The position numbers and the translations under genes are program-made. A stretch of DNA of 64,000 nucleotides, from contig NZ_CP064760.1 in the NCBI RefSeq assembly GCF_015565955.1, positions 1,798,001 to 1,862,000 on the forward strand, read 5' to 3'. Positions 27,779 to 35,830 of this stretch are shown piece by piece. Source of the DNA: Microbacterium schleiferi (lineage in GTDB: Bacteria; Actinomycetota; Actinomycetes; Actinomycetales; Microbacteriaceae). The notes beneath the pieces were generated by a model, which saw only the letters and a program-made list of their open reading frames with translations, did not search any database and was not told the origin of the DNA. Numbering within the stretch: position 1 is the first letter of the stretch; each line of letters starts with the position of its first letter.

Positions 27779-28990
27779 GTGGTCACCCAGATCGAGAACT
27801 ACGACCAGGTCGACGTGTTCGTCGGCCTCGACGTCGGCAAGGGCGAGCACCACGCGGTCGCTCTGGACCGGGCCGGGAAGAAGCTATACGACCGACCCCT
27901 GCCCAACGACGAACGCCGACTCAGAGCGGTGCTCGCCGACCTGCAGGGGCACGGCGTGGTGCTTTTGATCGTCGATCAGCCGGCAACGATCGGCGCGTTG
28001 CCGGTCGCGGTCGCGCAAGCCGCAGGCGCGCTGGTTGGATATCTGCCGGGACTGGCGATGCGACGCATCGCAGACCTTCACCCAGGCGAAGCGAAGACCG
28101 ACGCGAGGGACGCGGCGATCATCGCGGAGACCGCGCGGACGATGCCGCACACCCTGCGGTCGATCCAGGTCACCGACGAGCAGGTCGCGGAACTATCGAT
28201 GCTCTGCGGCTTCGACGACGACCTCGCCGCCCAGATCACCCAAGTCGGCAACCGCGTCCGTGGGCTGCTCACCCAGATCCATCCCGCACTGGAACGCGCC
28301 ATCGGGCCACGGCTCGATCACCCCGCGATCCTCGACCTCCTGCAGCGATACCCCTCACCGGCCGCGATGCGCGCCGCCGGCGAGAAACGGGTCGCTACGC
28401 GAATGCTGAAACACGCACCGCGCAAAGGTCGCGACTGGGCGCACGAGATCATTGCCGCACTCGGCGAGCAGACGGTCGTGGTCACCGGCACGAACGCGGC
28501 AGCCATGGTGGTCCCGCGACTGGCCGCGCAGCTCGCGACGTTGCGGAAGCAACGTGACGATGTCGCGGCGGAGGTCGAGAAGATGGTTGATGCGCACCCT
28601 TTTCAGCCCGTGCTGACGAGCATGCCCGGAGTCGGCGTCAGGACCGCAGCCAGAGTCCTCACCGAAGTCGCCGGCAAACACTTCCCCACCGCCGGACACC
28701 TCGCCGCCTACGCCGGCTTGGCACCCGTTACTCGAAGATCGGGGTCCTCGATCCGGGGTGAGTACTCATCGCGCCGCGGGAACAAGATCCTCAAGAACGC
28801 GATGTTTCTCTCCGCCTTTGCCGCGCTACGCGACCCCGAATCCCGCGCCTACTACGACCGCAAGATCAGCCAGGGCAAACGCCACAACCAAGCGCTGCTC
28901 GCTCTCGCCCGCCGACGATGCGACGTCCTCTACGCGATGCTCCGGGACGGGAGCCTCTACCAGCCGTCTCCGACGAGACTGGTCGCCTGA
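27779..28990 (+). CDS. IS110-family transposase (DEDD recombinase)
   Basis: 403 residues from GTG with GGAGGAG upstream. N-terminal RuvC-like DEDD domain (FVGLDVGKGEHH, KTDARDAAIIAETA) and the C-terminal Transposase_20 region (LTSMPGVGVRTAARVLTEV, AAYAGLAP, RRSGSSIRG with the conserved Ser). Full length, so the element may be functional. The long upstream non-coding end favours the IS110 over the IS1111 subgroup. These elements lack terminal inverted repeats, so the exact edges cannot be set from one copy. Confidence 0.93.
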   Translation: MVTQIENYDQVDVFVGLDVGKGEHHAVALDRAGKKLYDRPLPNDERRLRAVLADLQGHGVVLLIVDQPATIGALPVAVAQAAGALVGYLPGLAMRRIADLHPGEAKTDARDAAIIAETARTMPHTLRSIQVTDEQVAELSMLCGFDDDLAAQITQVGNRVRGLLTQIHPALERAIGPRLDHPAILDLLQRYPSPAAMRAAGEKRVATRMLKHAPRKGRDWAHEIIAALGEQTVVVTGTNAAAMVVPRLAAQLATLRKQRDDVAAEVEKMVDAHPFQPVLTSMPGVGVRTAARVLTEVAGKHFPTAGHLAAYAGLAPVTRRSGSSIRGEYSSRRGNKILKNAMFLSAFAALRDPESRAYYDRKISQGKRHNQALLALARRRCDVLYAMLRDGSLYQPSPTRLVA

Positions 28991-29380
28991 GGCACATCAA
29001 CTGCAGACGCACCGCTGGGCCGCCGCCTACAGTGAGATGCAATGGTTGTCACGACAATCCGGCTTAGCGGTGGGCTACTTGTCCGCTCGCGGGACGGGAT
29101 CGTGTCTAAGTCGGAGCGCGACGTATAGACCGCAGCGCCGACAGATGAGGGCCCCCGAGTCCCCCAGTGCGTGAAGTTTCGAACGCTGATAGCTTCGGCC
29201 GCAGCATGAGCACCATGGTGCGACCGCTGGCTTCGAATCGATATCGGCATTCTGCACAAGCCAGATGCTACCGGCGAGCATGCTTCGCGACTCTATGGGC
29301 TGCTCGCTCCGGGAAGACGCCAGCTGAGGCGGCGCCAGGTCTATGGCCTCGACGTGGAGAGCGTCGTATGGCGCAGGCAG
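28991..29380. other. 390-bp stretch without a confident gene
   Basis: Contains the unknown right edge of the IS110 element. A small minus-strand frame (29075-29281, 68 codons) has two CxxC pairs (CSCCGRS and CRRCGLY) 20 residues apart, as in a zinc ribbon, but it has no clear ribosome site and could be chance. Nothing else recognisable. Confidence 0.35.
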
Positions 29381-29776
29381 TTACTGCGGGATCAGGTTGC
29401 AGACGCTGCCTGCGGAGCATTCCGCCGGGTCAAGCATCCGGCTTGCCGCAATCATGCCGACAAGTTCCGCTTCGAGTCGGGCAAGCTCTTCCTGCCGCGC
29501 ACGGACCTCGGAGAGCTTCTCGGCCAGCAGGAATTCCACATGTGAGCAGGGAGCTTGTCCAGCCTCTCGCAGCTCGAGAACTCCTGCGATATCGGTCAGC
29601 TTGAGGCCGGCGGCCTGCGCAGCACGGATGAACCCTATTCGTGCGACCGTACGGTCTTCGTACGACCGGTATCCGTTGCTCTCTCGGTGGGGGGCCGGCA
29701 GCAGACCTTCGCGTTCGTAAAACCGGATGGTCTGTGTGCTGACGCCGGACATTTCGGCGAGGTCTCCGATGCGCAT
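29381..29776 (-). CDS. MerR family metal-type regulator
   Basis: 131 residues. N-terminal HTH (MRIGDLAEMSGVSTQTIRFY, EREGLLP), a long dimerisation helix, and Cys residues in APCSHVEF and the C-terminal AECSAGSVCNL. A Cys at the helix start plus a C-x5-C loop is the metal-binding layout of MerR/ZntR-type sensors, so it probably responds to Hg, Pb, Zn or Cd. It is divergent from the thioredoxin-like gene and shares a 54-bp promoter region with it. Confidence 0.85.
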   Translation of the reverse strand: MRIGDLAEMSGVSTQTIRFYEREGLLPAPHRESNGYRSYEDRTVARIGFIRAAQAAGLKLTDIAGVLELREAGQAPCSHVEFLLAEKLSEVRARQEELARLEAELVGMIAASRMLDPAECSAGSVCNLIPQ

Positions 29777-29792
29777 GTCTCCATCACACCAC

Positions 29793-29823
29793 TTGACCTT
29801 GCATCTGACTACAACGTTTAGGG
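29793..29823 (+). promoter_or_regulatory. MerR-type promoter/operator
   Basis: -35 TTGACC at 29793-29798 and a -10-like TTTAGG about 18 bp downstream. A strong -35 with an over-long spacer is the arrangement twisted into activity by MerR regulators. It drives the gene starting at 29831. Confidence 0.5.
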
Positions 29824-29830
29824 TCGGTGC

Positions 29831-30145
29831 ATGGAAATCACGGTGCAGTACTTCGACGGCTGTCCGAACTGGGAGACCGCCGCGGAACGCGTGGCAATGA
29901 TCGCCGCGGAGCGTTCTGAGCTCACGGTGAAACGTCAGCGCGTAGCCACGCAGGCGGACGCGGAAGCGCTGGACTTCCGTGGCTCCCCCACGCTTCTCCT
30001 CGAAGGGGCGGCCTTGTTCCCGGCACCAGATGCGCCGCCGGGCTTGTCCTGCCGGGTCTACCTGACCCCGAACGGTCTTGCCGGATCCCCGACGCTGGAA
30101 CAGTTGCGCGACGCGATCGCCCACGCGGAAGCAGCTGCGGAATGA
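29831..30145 (+). CDS. Small thioredoxin-fold protein linked to MerR (often annotated 'alkylmercury lyase' or thioredoxin family)
   Basis: 104 residues. Starts with a beta strand and the motif QYFDGCPNW, followed by DFRGSPTLLLEG with a cis-Pro loop, a thioredoxin-like layout with a single N-terminal Cys and a later Cys in LSCRVYL. Similar small proteins follow MerR genes in actinobacterial mercury loci. True alkylmercury lyase (MerB) is larger, so that activity should not be assumed. The IS5 copy inserted 17 bp downstream may have cut this pair from further resistance genes. Confidence 0.65.
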   Translation: MEITVQYFDGCPNWETAAERVAMIAAERSELTVKRQRVATQADAEALDFRGSPTLLLEGAALFPAPDAPPGLSCRVYLTPNGLAGSPTLEQLRDAIAHAEAAAE

Positions 30146-30159
30146 GCGACACGTTCGAC

Positions 30160-31054
30160 CTAGGCCGTGTTGATCAAGTCTGATTTGATCCAGATCAGCG
30201 TGGCGGCGAGGCTGACGGCGGCGCGGTAGGTGCGGACGAGCTTGTCGGAGCGCATCGCGATGCCACGCCACTGCTTGAGCCTGTTGAAGCAGCGTTCGAC
30301 GACGTTGCGGCCCTTGTATCGCTCCTGCTGCTGGTCGCCGAAGTCGATCGGCCGGCCCGGCTTCTTGCGGCGGTGCGCGATCTGATCGTCACGCTCCGGG
30401 ATGGTCGCGGCGATACCGCGGTCGCGCAGCCATGCCCGGTTCGCCTTCGATGGGTAGCCCTTATCGGCGAGTACCCGGTCGGGGCGGGTGCGGGGCCGGC
30501 CCTTCCCGTCGCGGGGCACGCGGATGTCCTCGAGCACGGCGGTCATCATCGTGGTGTCGTTGATGTTCCCGCCGGTGATCATCATCCCCAGCGGCCGGCC
30601 GCGACCGTCGCAGACCAGGTGCAGCTTGGTCGTGAGCCCGCCCCGGGAGCGGCCGATCCCGTGATCAGGCGGCTCGAACCACGGATTCTTGTGATTCGGC
30701 AGAGCCCCCTGTGTCCCGGGCGAGGGTCGCGCCGTGCTGATGCACACGCGCGATCGTGGAGTCGATCGAGACGACCCAGTCGATCTTCCCGGCAGCGTCA
30801 GCCTGCTTCTGCACCTCGGCGAGCAGTCGCTCCCAGGTGCCGTCCTCGGCCCACCGGTTGAACCGCTTGTAGATCGAGTTCCACTTCCCGAACCGATCCG
30901 GCACGTCCCGCCACGGCGCCCCGGTCCGGTACTTCCACGCCATCCCCTCAACAGTGAGTCGGTGATCTGTCCACGGCCGCGACCTCCCGGTCGCCGTCGG
31001 CATCAACGGCTCCATCACGGCCCACACCTCGTCAGAGATCTCCTGTCGCGTCAC
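30160..31054 (-). CDS. IS5-family transposase, two overlapping frames
   Basis: First frame (GTG at 31054 to 30665, 129 residues) has MTRQEISDEVWAVMEPL and the first catalytic Asp in VVSIDSTIARV. The second frame carries NHKNPWFEPPDHGIG, second Asp in LADKGYPSK and Glu in VERCFNRLKQW. Joining needs a +1 shift at the C5/G5 run 30705-30709, giving about 297 residues. Both genomic copies have the same run, so the shift is probably native and programmed, as in other IS5/IS427 elements. The stop TAG is completed by the flanking target duplication. Confidence 0.9.
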
Positions 31055-31103
31055 CGTTCAAGACTTGCCCACCGAGGAACGAAACCTCTTGATCAACACG
31101 GCC
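30163..31103 (-). mobile_element. IS5-family element (IS427-like), copy 2, intact
   Basis: 941 bp with terminal repeats GGCCGTGTTGATCAAG and TA duplications at 30161-62 and 31104-05, inside CTAG. It is in inverted orientation relative to copy 1. It is inserted in the 3' part of the unknown gene ending at 31106. Confidence 0.95.
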
Positions 31104-31105
31104 TA

Positions 31106-31745
31106 GCGCGACCTGGGCCCACCCGACTGCCGCCTGACCGACGCCTTGGGCGGTACCCGATGCGATGTCACCAAGAACGCCGCGAATCGTCGCGATGCTC
31201 CGCCGCCGGCGAGCCGTGTCCTCGCCGTTGTCGATTGATTGGATCGCTGCGCTGGCTTCCTCTGACAGGATGTCTCGATCGGCGGGGCTGATCTCGAGAT
31301 CGCGAAGTTCCTCAAGGAGCTTCGCGAGCACGGCTCGCTCATCACTCGGCCAATCGCCTCGCTGCTGAGTCACATCGCGGTTGTTCCACGCGATCTGATT
31401 GTGGCTCCCCGATACGTTCACGACAAGGCGCTCGGCTGGCGCGTGTGCGGTCGACGGTTCTCCCCACTTCACACTGATGTGACCCATATCACGGAAGGCA
31501 GGGGCATGCTCACCAACGTCATTGACGTGGACCTCGCGTACGTAAAGCCGACGAGTCCCACCGCGCGGGTCCGGTAGTTCGACCCAGTCACCCTCGTAGA
31601 TCGGCGTATCAACGTTGAACTGACCCGACTTGGACTGAATGATGCCACGCGAGGGTGCACGCACCTCTTCGGGCGAACCTTCGTTGTGAACGATGATCAC
31701 GTCGTGCTGCGGGAAGCTCCTCCCCGTCGACTCTAGGAATCCCAT
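31106..31745 (-). pseudogene. Gene of unknown function, 3' end cut by IS5 copy 2
   Basis: About 213 residues remain from ATG 31745 (MGFLESTGRSFPQHD). The first half is beta-rich (GIIQSKSGQFNVD, YEGDWVELPDPRGGTRRLYV); then comes VVNVSGSHNQIAWNN and a charged helical part (LLEELRDLEISPADRDILSEE). It ends in an Ala/Gly-rich stretch at the IS. I do not recognise a family; the tone is of a phage or island accessory protein. The codon broken by the insertion would continue as L-G-D-A-C-stop if joined to the sequence now at 15936, across the other IS copy. Confidence 0.6.
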
Positions 31746-31830
31746 GCGCAAGAGTGTGTCAGAGTCGCTGGCCGCCTGGAAGAGACCGAACAAGTAGTCG
31801 CACCGCGGGACTCGGTTCACGCGCGCGCGA

Positions 31831-31857
31831 TGTCACGAGTTGGCACCGCGATGTCAC
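31831..31857 (+). promoter_or_regulatory. Right-end arm-type sites of the integrase (TGTCAC pair)
   Basis: TGTCAC at 31831-31836 and 31852-31857, 21 bp apart, first box followed by GAGTT, as at the left end. Further short repeats (variants of GACGCCAGTGG) follow at about 31860-31945. Confidence 0.5.
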
Positions 31858-31950
31858 AAACGCCAGTCGAACCCAGCGGACACCAGTAGAAACAACGCCC
31901 GGAAAGACGGGCTGGTCGTGACTCCAGTGGACGCCAGTGGACAGCCGGTT

Positions 31951-32015
31951 CAGTCTTCCAAACTGGTTGTGCGGGGGCGATTCCCGTCGCCCCCTCCAAT
32001 GGCCCGATGTGCCGC
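31951..32015 (+). other. attR: partial tRNA-Gly copy at the right end of the island
   Basis: 63 of 65 bases match 11248-11312. Two T-loop bases (TT to GG) are changed, which breaks the T-arm, so this is not a functional tRNA. The sequence beyond (to about 32105) also resembles the stretch after the left copy, at roughly 80% by eye. The rest of 31746-32108 holds no gene. Confidence 0.85.
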
Positions 32016-32108
32016 TACCGGCGGTGCAGCGGGGCTTTCGCGTGGGTGCCGTAGGAACCGACCCGCCAGCGGGTGGTCCCGCTGCGACCGAGGCTCTGCG
32101 CCGCGCCG

Positions 32109-32648
32109 CTACTCCCCTGCCGGGCTGGCCGCACGGTGCGCGGCGGTGTGCTCGCGGTAGGCGTCGGCGTTGCGCAGGATGCCGAGCTTCTCGTCCTCGG
32201 TGAGTTCCCGACGCACCTTCGCGGGGACGCCGGCGACCATCGATCCGGGCGGCACGATCGTTCCGCCGAGGACGAGGGCTCCCCCGGCCACGAGCGATCC
32301 GGCGCCGATGACCGCCCCCGACAGAATGACCGATCCCATCCCGATCAGGCATCCGTCCTCGACGGTGCACCCGTGGACGACGGCGTTGTGTCCCACCGAA
32401 ACGTTCTCGCCGATCACGACCGGGCTGCCGGCATCCACGTGCACCGACACGTTGTCTTGCAGATTCGAGCCTGCTCCGACCGTGATCGAATCGCCGTCAC
32501 CGCGCAGCACGGCGTTGTACCAGACGCTGGAATCCGGTCCGAGCCGGACATCCCCGATCACGCGGGCACCCGCTGCGAGGAAGGCGGTCTGGTCGATGTC
32601 GGGGCTCGAGCCTCCGACCGAAAGAACGGATGCATCGTCGGAGATCAT
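32109..32648 (-). CDS. Gamma carbonic anhydrase family protein
   Basis: 179 residues of left-handed beta-helix hexapeptide repeats (DVRLGPDSSVWYNAVLRGD, IGENVSVGHNAVVHG, IGMGSVILSGAVIGAG) with metal-binding His in NVSVHVD, VGHNAVVHG. It belongs to the YrdA/PaaY-like group; carbonic anhydrase activity is not certain in these. ATG at 32648. First chromosomal gene after the island. Confidence 0.9.
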   Translation of the reverse strand: MISDDASVLSVGGSSPDIDQTAFLAAGARVIGDVRLGPDSSVWYNAVLRGDGDSITVGAGSNLQDNVSVHVDAGSPVVIGENVSVGHNAVVHGCTVEDGCLIGMGSVILSGAVIGAGSLVAGGALVLGGTIVPPGSMVAGVPAKVRRELTEDEKLGILRNADAYREHTAAHRAASPAGE

Positions 32649-32681
32649 GCCTCGACAGTAGGACAGCGGCACGCTGCCGGG

Positions 32682-34175
32682 CTAGGCGAGATGGGTCACG
32701 CGTCCGCCGAGCAGGGTCGCGCGAACGGTCATGGCGCGAAGGCCGACCTCGGATGCCGTCATCGGATTCTCGGCGCACAGCACGAGGTCTGCGACAGCTC
32801 CCGGCTCGATGCGTGCGGGAGCCGCGGATCCGCCGTGCGTCGACGCTGCCAGCGCCGTGGACGCGTCGATGGCCTGCTCGACCTGCCACGGCGAGCGCCC
32901 GTCGCGGGTGCGATAAATCGCGGACGCCATTGCTGCCCACGGGTCAAGTGGAGCCACCGGCGCGTCGGATCCGAACAGCAGATTCGCGCCCGCGCCCACC
33001 AGATCGCGGAAGGGATAGGGCCGCGCGATCTGCGCGGACCAGATCGTGTCGGAGAGATCGCGGTCATCGAGCGCATGCTCGGGCTGCACACTCGCGCCAA
33101 CGCCGAGCCGGGCGAACCGCGGGATGTCGACTGCCGCGACCAGCTGCGCGTGCTCGATGGTTCCGGTCGCCCCCGTGGCAGCGAAGGCATCGAGCGCGTG
33201 GGTGTTCGCGAGATCGCCGATGGCGTGGATCGCGCAGGAGATGCCGTGGGCCGTGGCATCCGTCATGAGGGCGACCAGCTCCGTGGGCGGGATGGTCAGG
33301 ACGCCGTGGTTATGCGGGTCTCCCGGGTACGGATGTGAGCACGCGGCGGTTCGGGTTCCCAGCGAGCCGTCGGTGATGACCTTGAGCGGTCCGACCGTGA
33401 CGAGCTCGCTCAACCGGTCGCCGCTGCGCCACCCCGTCTCGATGAGTCGCCCGAGCTGGGACGCATAGGTTCCGAACTCCACGCGCAGGCTGTCGATGCC
33501 GGCCGCGAGACGCCGGGACCACGCCTCCGCATTCCACGCCATATCGAGATCGACGATGCCGACGACCCCGCGCGAGGCGGCATGCCGGGCGAGGTCGGCG
33601 ACCGCCGCGTCAGCGATGTCGGGCGTTGCAGCGGCCAGGCGACGAGAGATCTCGAAGGCAGGCTCTTCCCGGAGCATCCCCGACCCATCAGGAGGTGTGA
33701 TCTCTTCCCGCGCGAAGGCGGCGGAGTTCAGCCACACGCTGTGCAGGTCCGCGTTGATCAGATACGTCGGAACGTCCCCGGTCGTCGCATCGAGCATGTC
33801 CAGTGACGGCTCGTCCGGCCAGAACGCATCCCGAAAGCCGGCACCGACACGGATGCCCCGGCCGAGCAGTGGAGCCGTCGACATGAGCTGGGCGGCGTGG
33901 CGCGCTGATTCGGCAGCGCCAAGGGGTTGGCGCTGCCGGGTGAGCGCAGCGGACATGGTGTGCACGTGGTGGTCCCACAGGCCCGGAATCAGCCACGCAC
34001 CGTCGGCCGCCAACACCTCGCCGGTCGGGCGAACCGCCCCCGTGGGGGCCAGATCGAGGATGCGGCCGCGTTCGATGAACACGTCGTATGCACCGTCGAC
34101 CGGCAGGAGCTCGCTACCCGGCCCCGTGATCTGCGCGCCGACGATCGTCGACACGGTGGCACCGACGGCACTCAT
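32682..34175 (-). CDS. Amidohydrolase family protein (YtcJ-like, amidohydrolase 3)
   Basis: 497 residues. Metal-dependent hydrolase: HxH in LWDHHVHTM after the PGLWD strand, later GTIEHAQLV with His, and GSDAPVAPLDPW with the catalytic Asp near the C-terminus; the C-terminal strand is VADLVLCAENP. Substrates of this subgroup vary and are unknown. It overlaps the PaiB-like gene by 4 bp. Confidence 0.87.
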   Translation of the reverse strand: MSAVGATVSTIVGAQITGPGSELLPVDGAYDVFIERGRILDLAPTGAVRPTGEVLAADGAWLIPGLWDHHVHTMSAALTRQRQPLGAAESARHAAQLMSTAPLLGRGIRVGAGFRDAFWPDEPSLDMLDATTGDVPTYLINADLHSVWLNSAAFAREEITPPDGSGMLREEPAFEISRRLAAATPDIADAAVADLARHAASRGVVGIVDLDMAWNAEAWSRRLAAGIDSLRVEFGTYASQLGRLIETGWRSGDRLSELVTVGPLKVITDGSLGTRTAACSHPYPGDPHNHGVLTIPPTELVALMTDATAHGISCAIHAIGDLANTHALDAFAATGATGTIEHAQLVAAVDIPRFARLGVGASVQPEHALDDRDLSDTIWSAQIARPYPFRDLVGAGANLLFGSDAPVAPLDPWAAMASAIYRTRDGRSPWQVEQAIDASTALAASTHGGSAAPARIEPGAVADLVLCAENPMTASEVGLRAMTVRATLLGGRVTHLA

Positions 34176-34801
34176 GCGCGCGCGTCGTTCGCCCGGCGCA
34201 TTTCTGCGGCCAGCGTCGGGTTGTGGTGCGGACCCTCATCCTCGAGTTCCCGGATGATGTGATCGACGAGCTCGGTCGGACGGTTCTGGCTGAGCTTGCG
34301 TTTCGCGGTCACCGACGTCGGTGTCAGGCGAAAGCCGGCGGTGCCGCGCTCGAGGCGGTCGACGAACTCCGGGTCGTTGGGTCGCTCCCACAGCATCCGA
34401 GGCTCGGGCATCGGGGATTCGAATCGCGCGACCAAGCGATCCAGTACGCGGAGGTTCTCCTCCGACGGCAGCAGCTCCGGGACGCCTCGAAGATGGACGG
34501 CCACGAAATTCCACGTCGGGACGCTCGGCCGATCTCCGTACCAGCCGGGCGAAACGTAGCCGTGCGGACCCTGAAAGACGATGAGCAGCTCACGATCGCC
34601 GAGGCCATGGATCAGGTCGTCGGGTTTGCCGACATGTCCGACAACGGTGAGGTCGTCGCGGGTGTCATCCAGCAGCACAGCGTAGTGCGAGGCGACGAGT
34701 CCGTCGTCGGTCGAACTGACCAGGGTCGCCCACGGGTTCTGCTCGATGATCCGACGCACCTCGCCGACATCGGTCATGGCGAAGCTCGGATTCTGGCGCA
34801 T
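34172..34801 (-). CDS. PaiB family FMN-binding protein
   Basis: 209 residues. Split-barrel flavin-binding fold with MRQNPSFAM start, WATLVSSTDDGLVASHYAVLLD, HVGKPDDLI, PHGYVSPGWYGDRPSVPTWN and AKRKLSQNRP, all diagnostic of PaiB/FMN-binding negative regulators. It probably binds FMN; the regulatory role described in Bacillus is not shown for actinobacteria. Coupled to the amidohydrolase. Confidence 0.92.
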   Translation of the reverse strand: MRQNPSFAMTDVGEVRRIIEQNPWATLVSSTDDGLVASHYAVLLDDTRDDLTVVGHVGKPDDLIHGLGDRELLIVFQGPHGYVSPGWYGDRPSVPTWNFVAVHLRGVPELLPSEENLRVLDRLVARFESPMPEPRMLWERPNDPEFVDRLERGTAGFRLTPTSVTAKRKLSQNRPTELVDHIIRELEDEGPHHNPTLAAEMRRANDARA

Positions 34802-34831
34802 GCATTCAGCCTACGGCGGCAGGATCGAGCC

Positions 34832-35830
34832 TCACGCCTGACAGTTCGGGCACCAGTACAGCTTCCGCGACGCGGCCTCCTCGACGACGATCGCGGTGCC
34901 GCACACTCGGCACGGCAGACCGGCCCGGTGGTAGACCCAATGCCGATCATCGCGATGGGCCATGGCGCGGCGATAGGCATCCGGGTCGAGGTCGTCCATC
35001 GTCATCATCTGACCGGTCTGGACGCCGATCTCCAGCAGTCGGGTCCAGTCATGCCAGAGCGATCTGACGGTCTCCTCTGGCACGTCGCGACCCGGTGTGT
35101 GGGGATTCAGGCGAGCGCGGAACAGGAGTTCCGCGCGGTACACGTTGCCGATCCCGCTGACGACGGCTTGGTCCATAAGAAGCAGGCCGATCGGGGTGGG
35201 CTTGCGCCGCACTGTCGCCACGAAGCGCTCCTCGCCCTCGGCGAGATCATCGACGAGGGGGTCCGGCCCGAGCTTCGCGATCGAAGCGACGACCTCGTCC
35301 GGGCTCTGTAGTTCACAGGCTGTCGGTCCCCGCAGGTCAGCGCAGGTCTCCTCGGTGAGCAATCGCAGCCGGACCTGGCCGACTACCGGCGGGGGCCACT
35401 GCTCGTCCTCATCCGGGAGACCGGTCGTCTGCTCCGACATCCGCACGTGCACCCGCGCGCGTCGCGGTGCGCCGATCGAGGTGAGCGAGTTCTCGCCCGC
35501 GGCATCCAGGATCGGCTCGTCCAGAACCGTGCCGCGTTGGTTGGTCTGCCCCATTCGCCCGTTCGCCGCAGCGATCGTGGCGTCGGCGTCGATCACCCCC
35601 GCAAAGTCCCATGCGCCGTACATCCCGAGATGCACACGCAGCCACACGTCACCGTCGAAGCGCAGGAACATCTGCTTACCGACGGCGCGGGCTTCCAGCA
35701 TCTCCCGGCTCGACAACATCGCGGCGCCCTCCGCGAACCGACCCTGCGGGCTCGACGCGCCCACGGGCCTGCCGACGAAGTTCTTGGCGAACTGCCGCGC
35801 GATCCGGTGGACGGAATGACCCTCGGGCAT
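34832..35830 (-). CDS. Fpg/Nei family DNA glycosylase (endonuclease VIII-like)
   Basis: 332 residues. N-terminus MPEGHSVHR with the catalytic Pro2 and Glu3; H2TH region (VSGIGNVYRAELLFRA) and a C-terminal zinc finger (CRVCGTAIVV, YWCPNCQA). Removes oxidised bases and nicks the strand. MPEGHS, not MPELPE, places it with Nei2-type enzymes. Start overlaps the rpiB stop by one base. Confidence 0.93.
   Translation of the reverse strand: MPEGHSVHRIARQFAKNFVGRPVGASSPQGRFAEGAAMLSSREMLEARAVGKQMFLRFDGDVWLRVHLGMYGAWDFAGVIDADATIAAANGRMGQTNQRGTVLDEPILDAAGENSLTSIGAPRRARVHVRMSEQTTGLPDEDEQWPPPVVGQVRLRLLTEETCADLRGPTACELQSPDEVVASIAKLGPDPLVDDLAEGEERFVATVRRKPTPIGLLLMDQAVVSGIGNVYRAELLFRARLNPHTPGRDVPEETVRSLWHDWTRLLEIGVQTGQMMTMDDLDPDAYRRAMAHRDDRHWVYHRAGLPCRVCGTAIVVEEAASRKLYWCPNCQA

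Noticed and set aside
29075..29281. A small zinc-ribbon gene on the minus strand
   Set aside because: Two CxxC pairs are visible but there is no ribosome site, and the region probably includes the IS110 end; reported only as a note in the gap feature.
13477..31103. The IS5 pair as a standard composite transposon carrying the catabolic genes
   Set aside because: Each copy has its own TA duplication in CTAG and copy 1 is inactivated by IS3. The tRNA att repeats explain the outer boundary better, so I keep it only as an inversion or rearrangement model.
31951..32015. A second tRNA-Gly gene
   Set aside because: Only the 3' half is present and two T-loop bases are changed; no D-arm or 5' acceptor precedes it.
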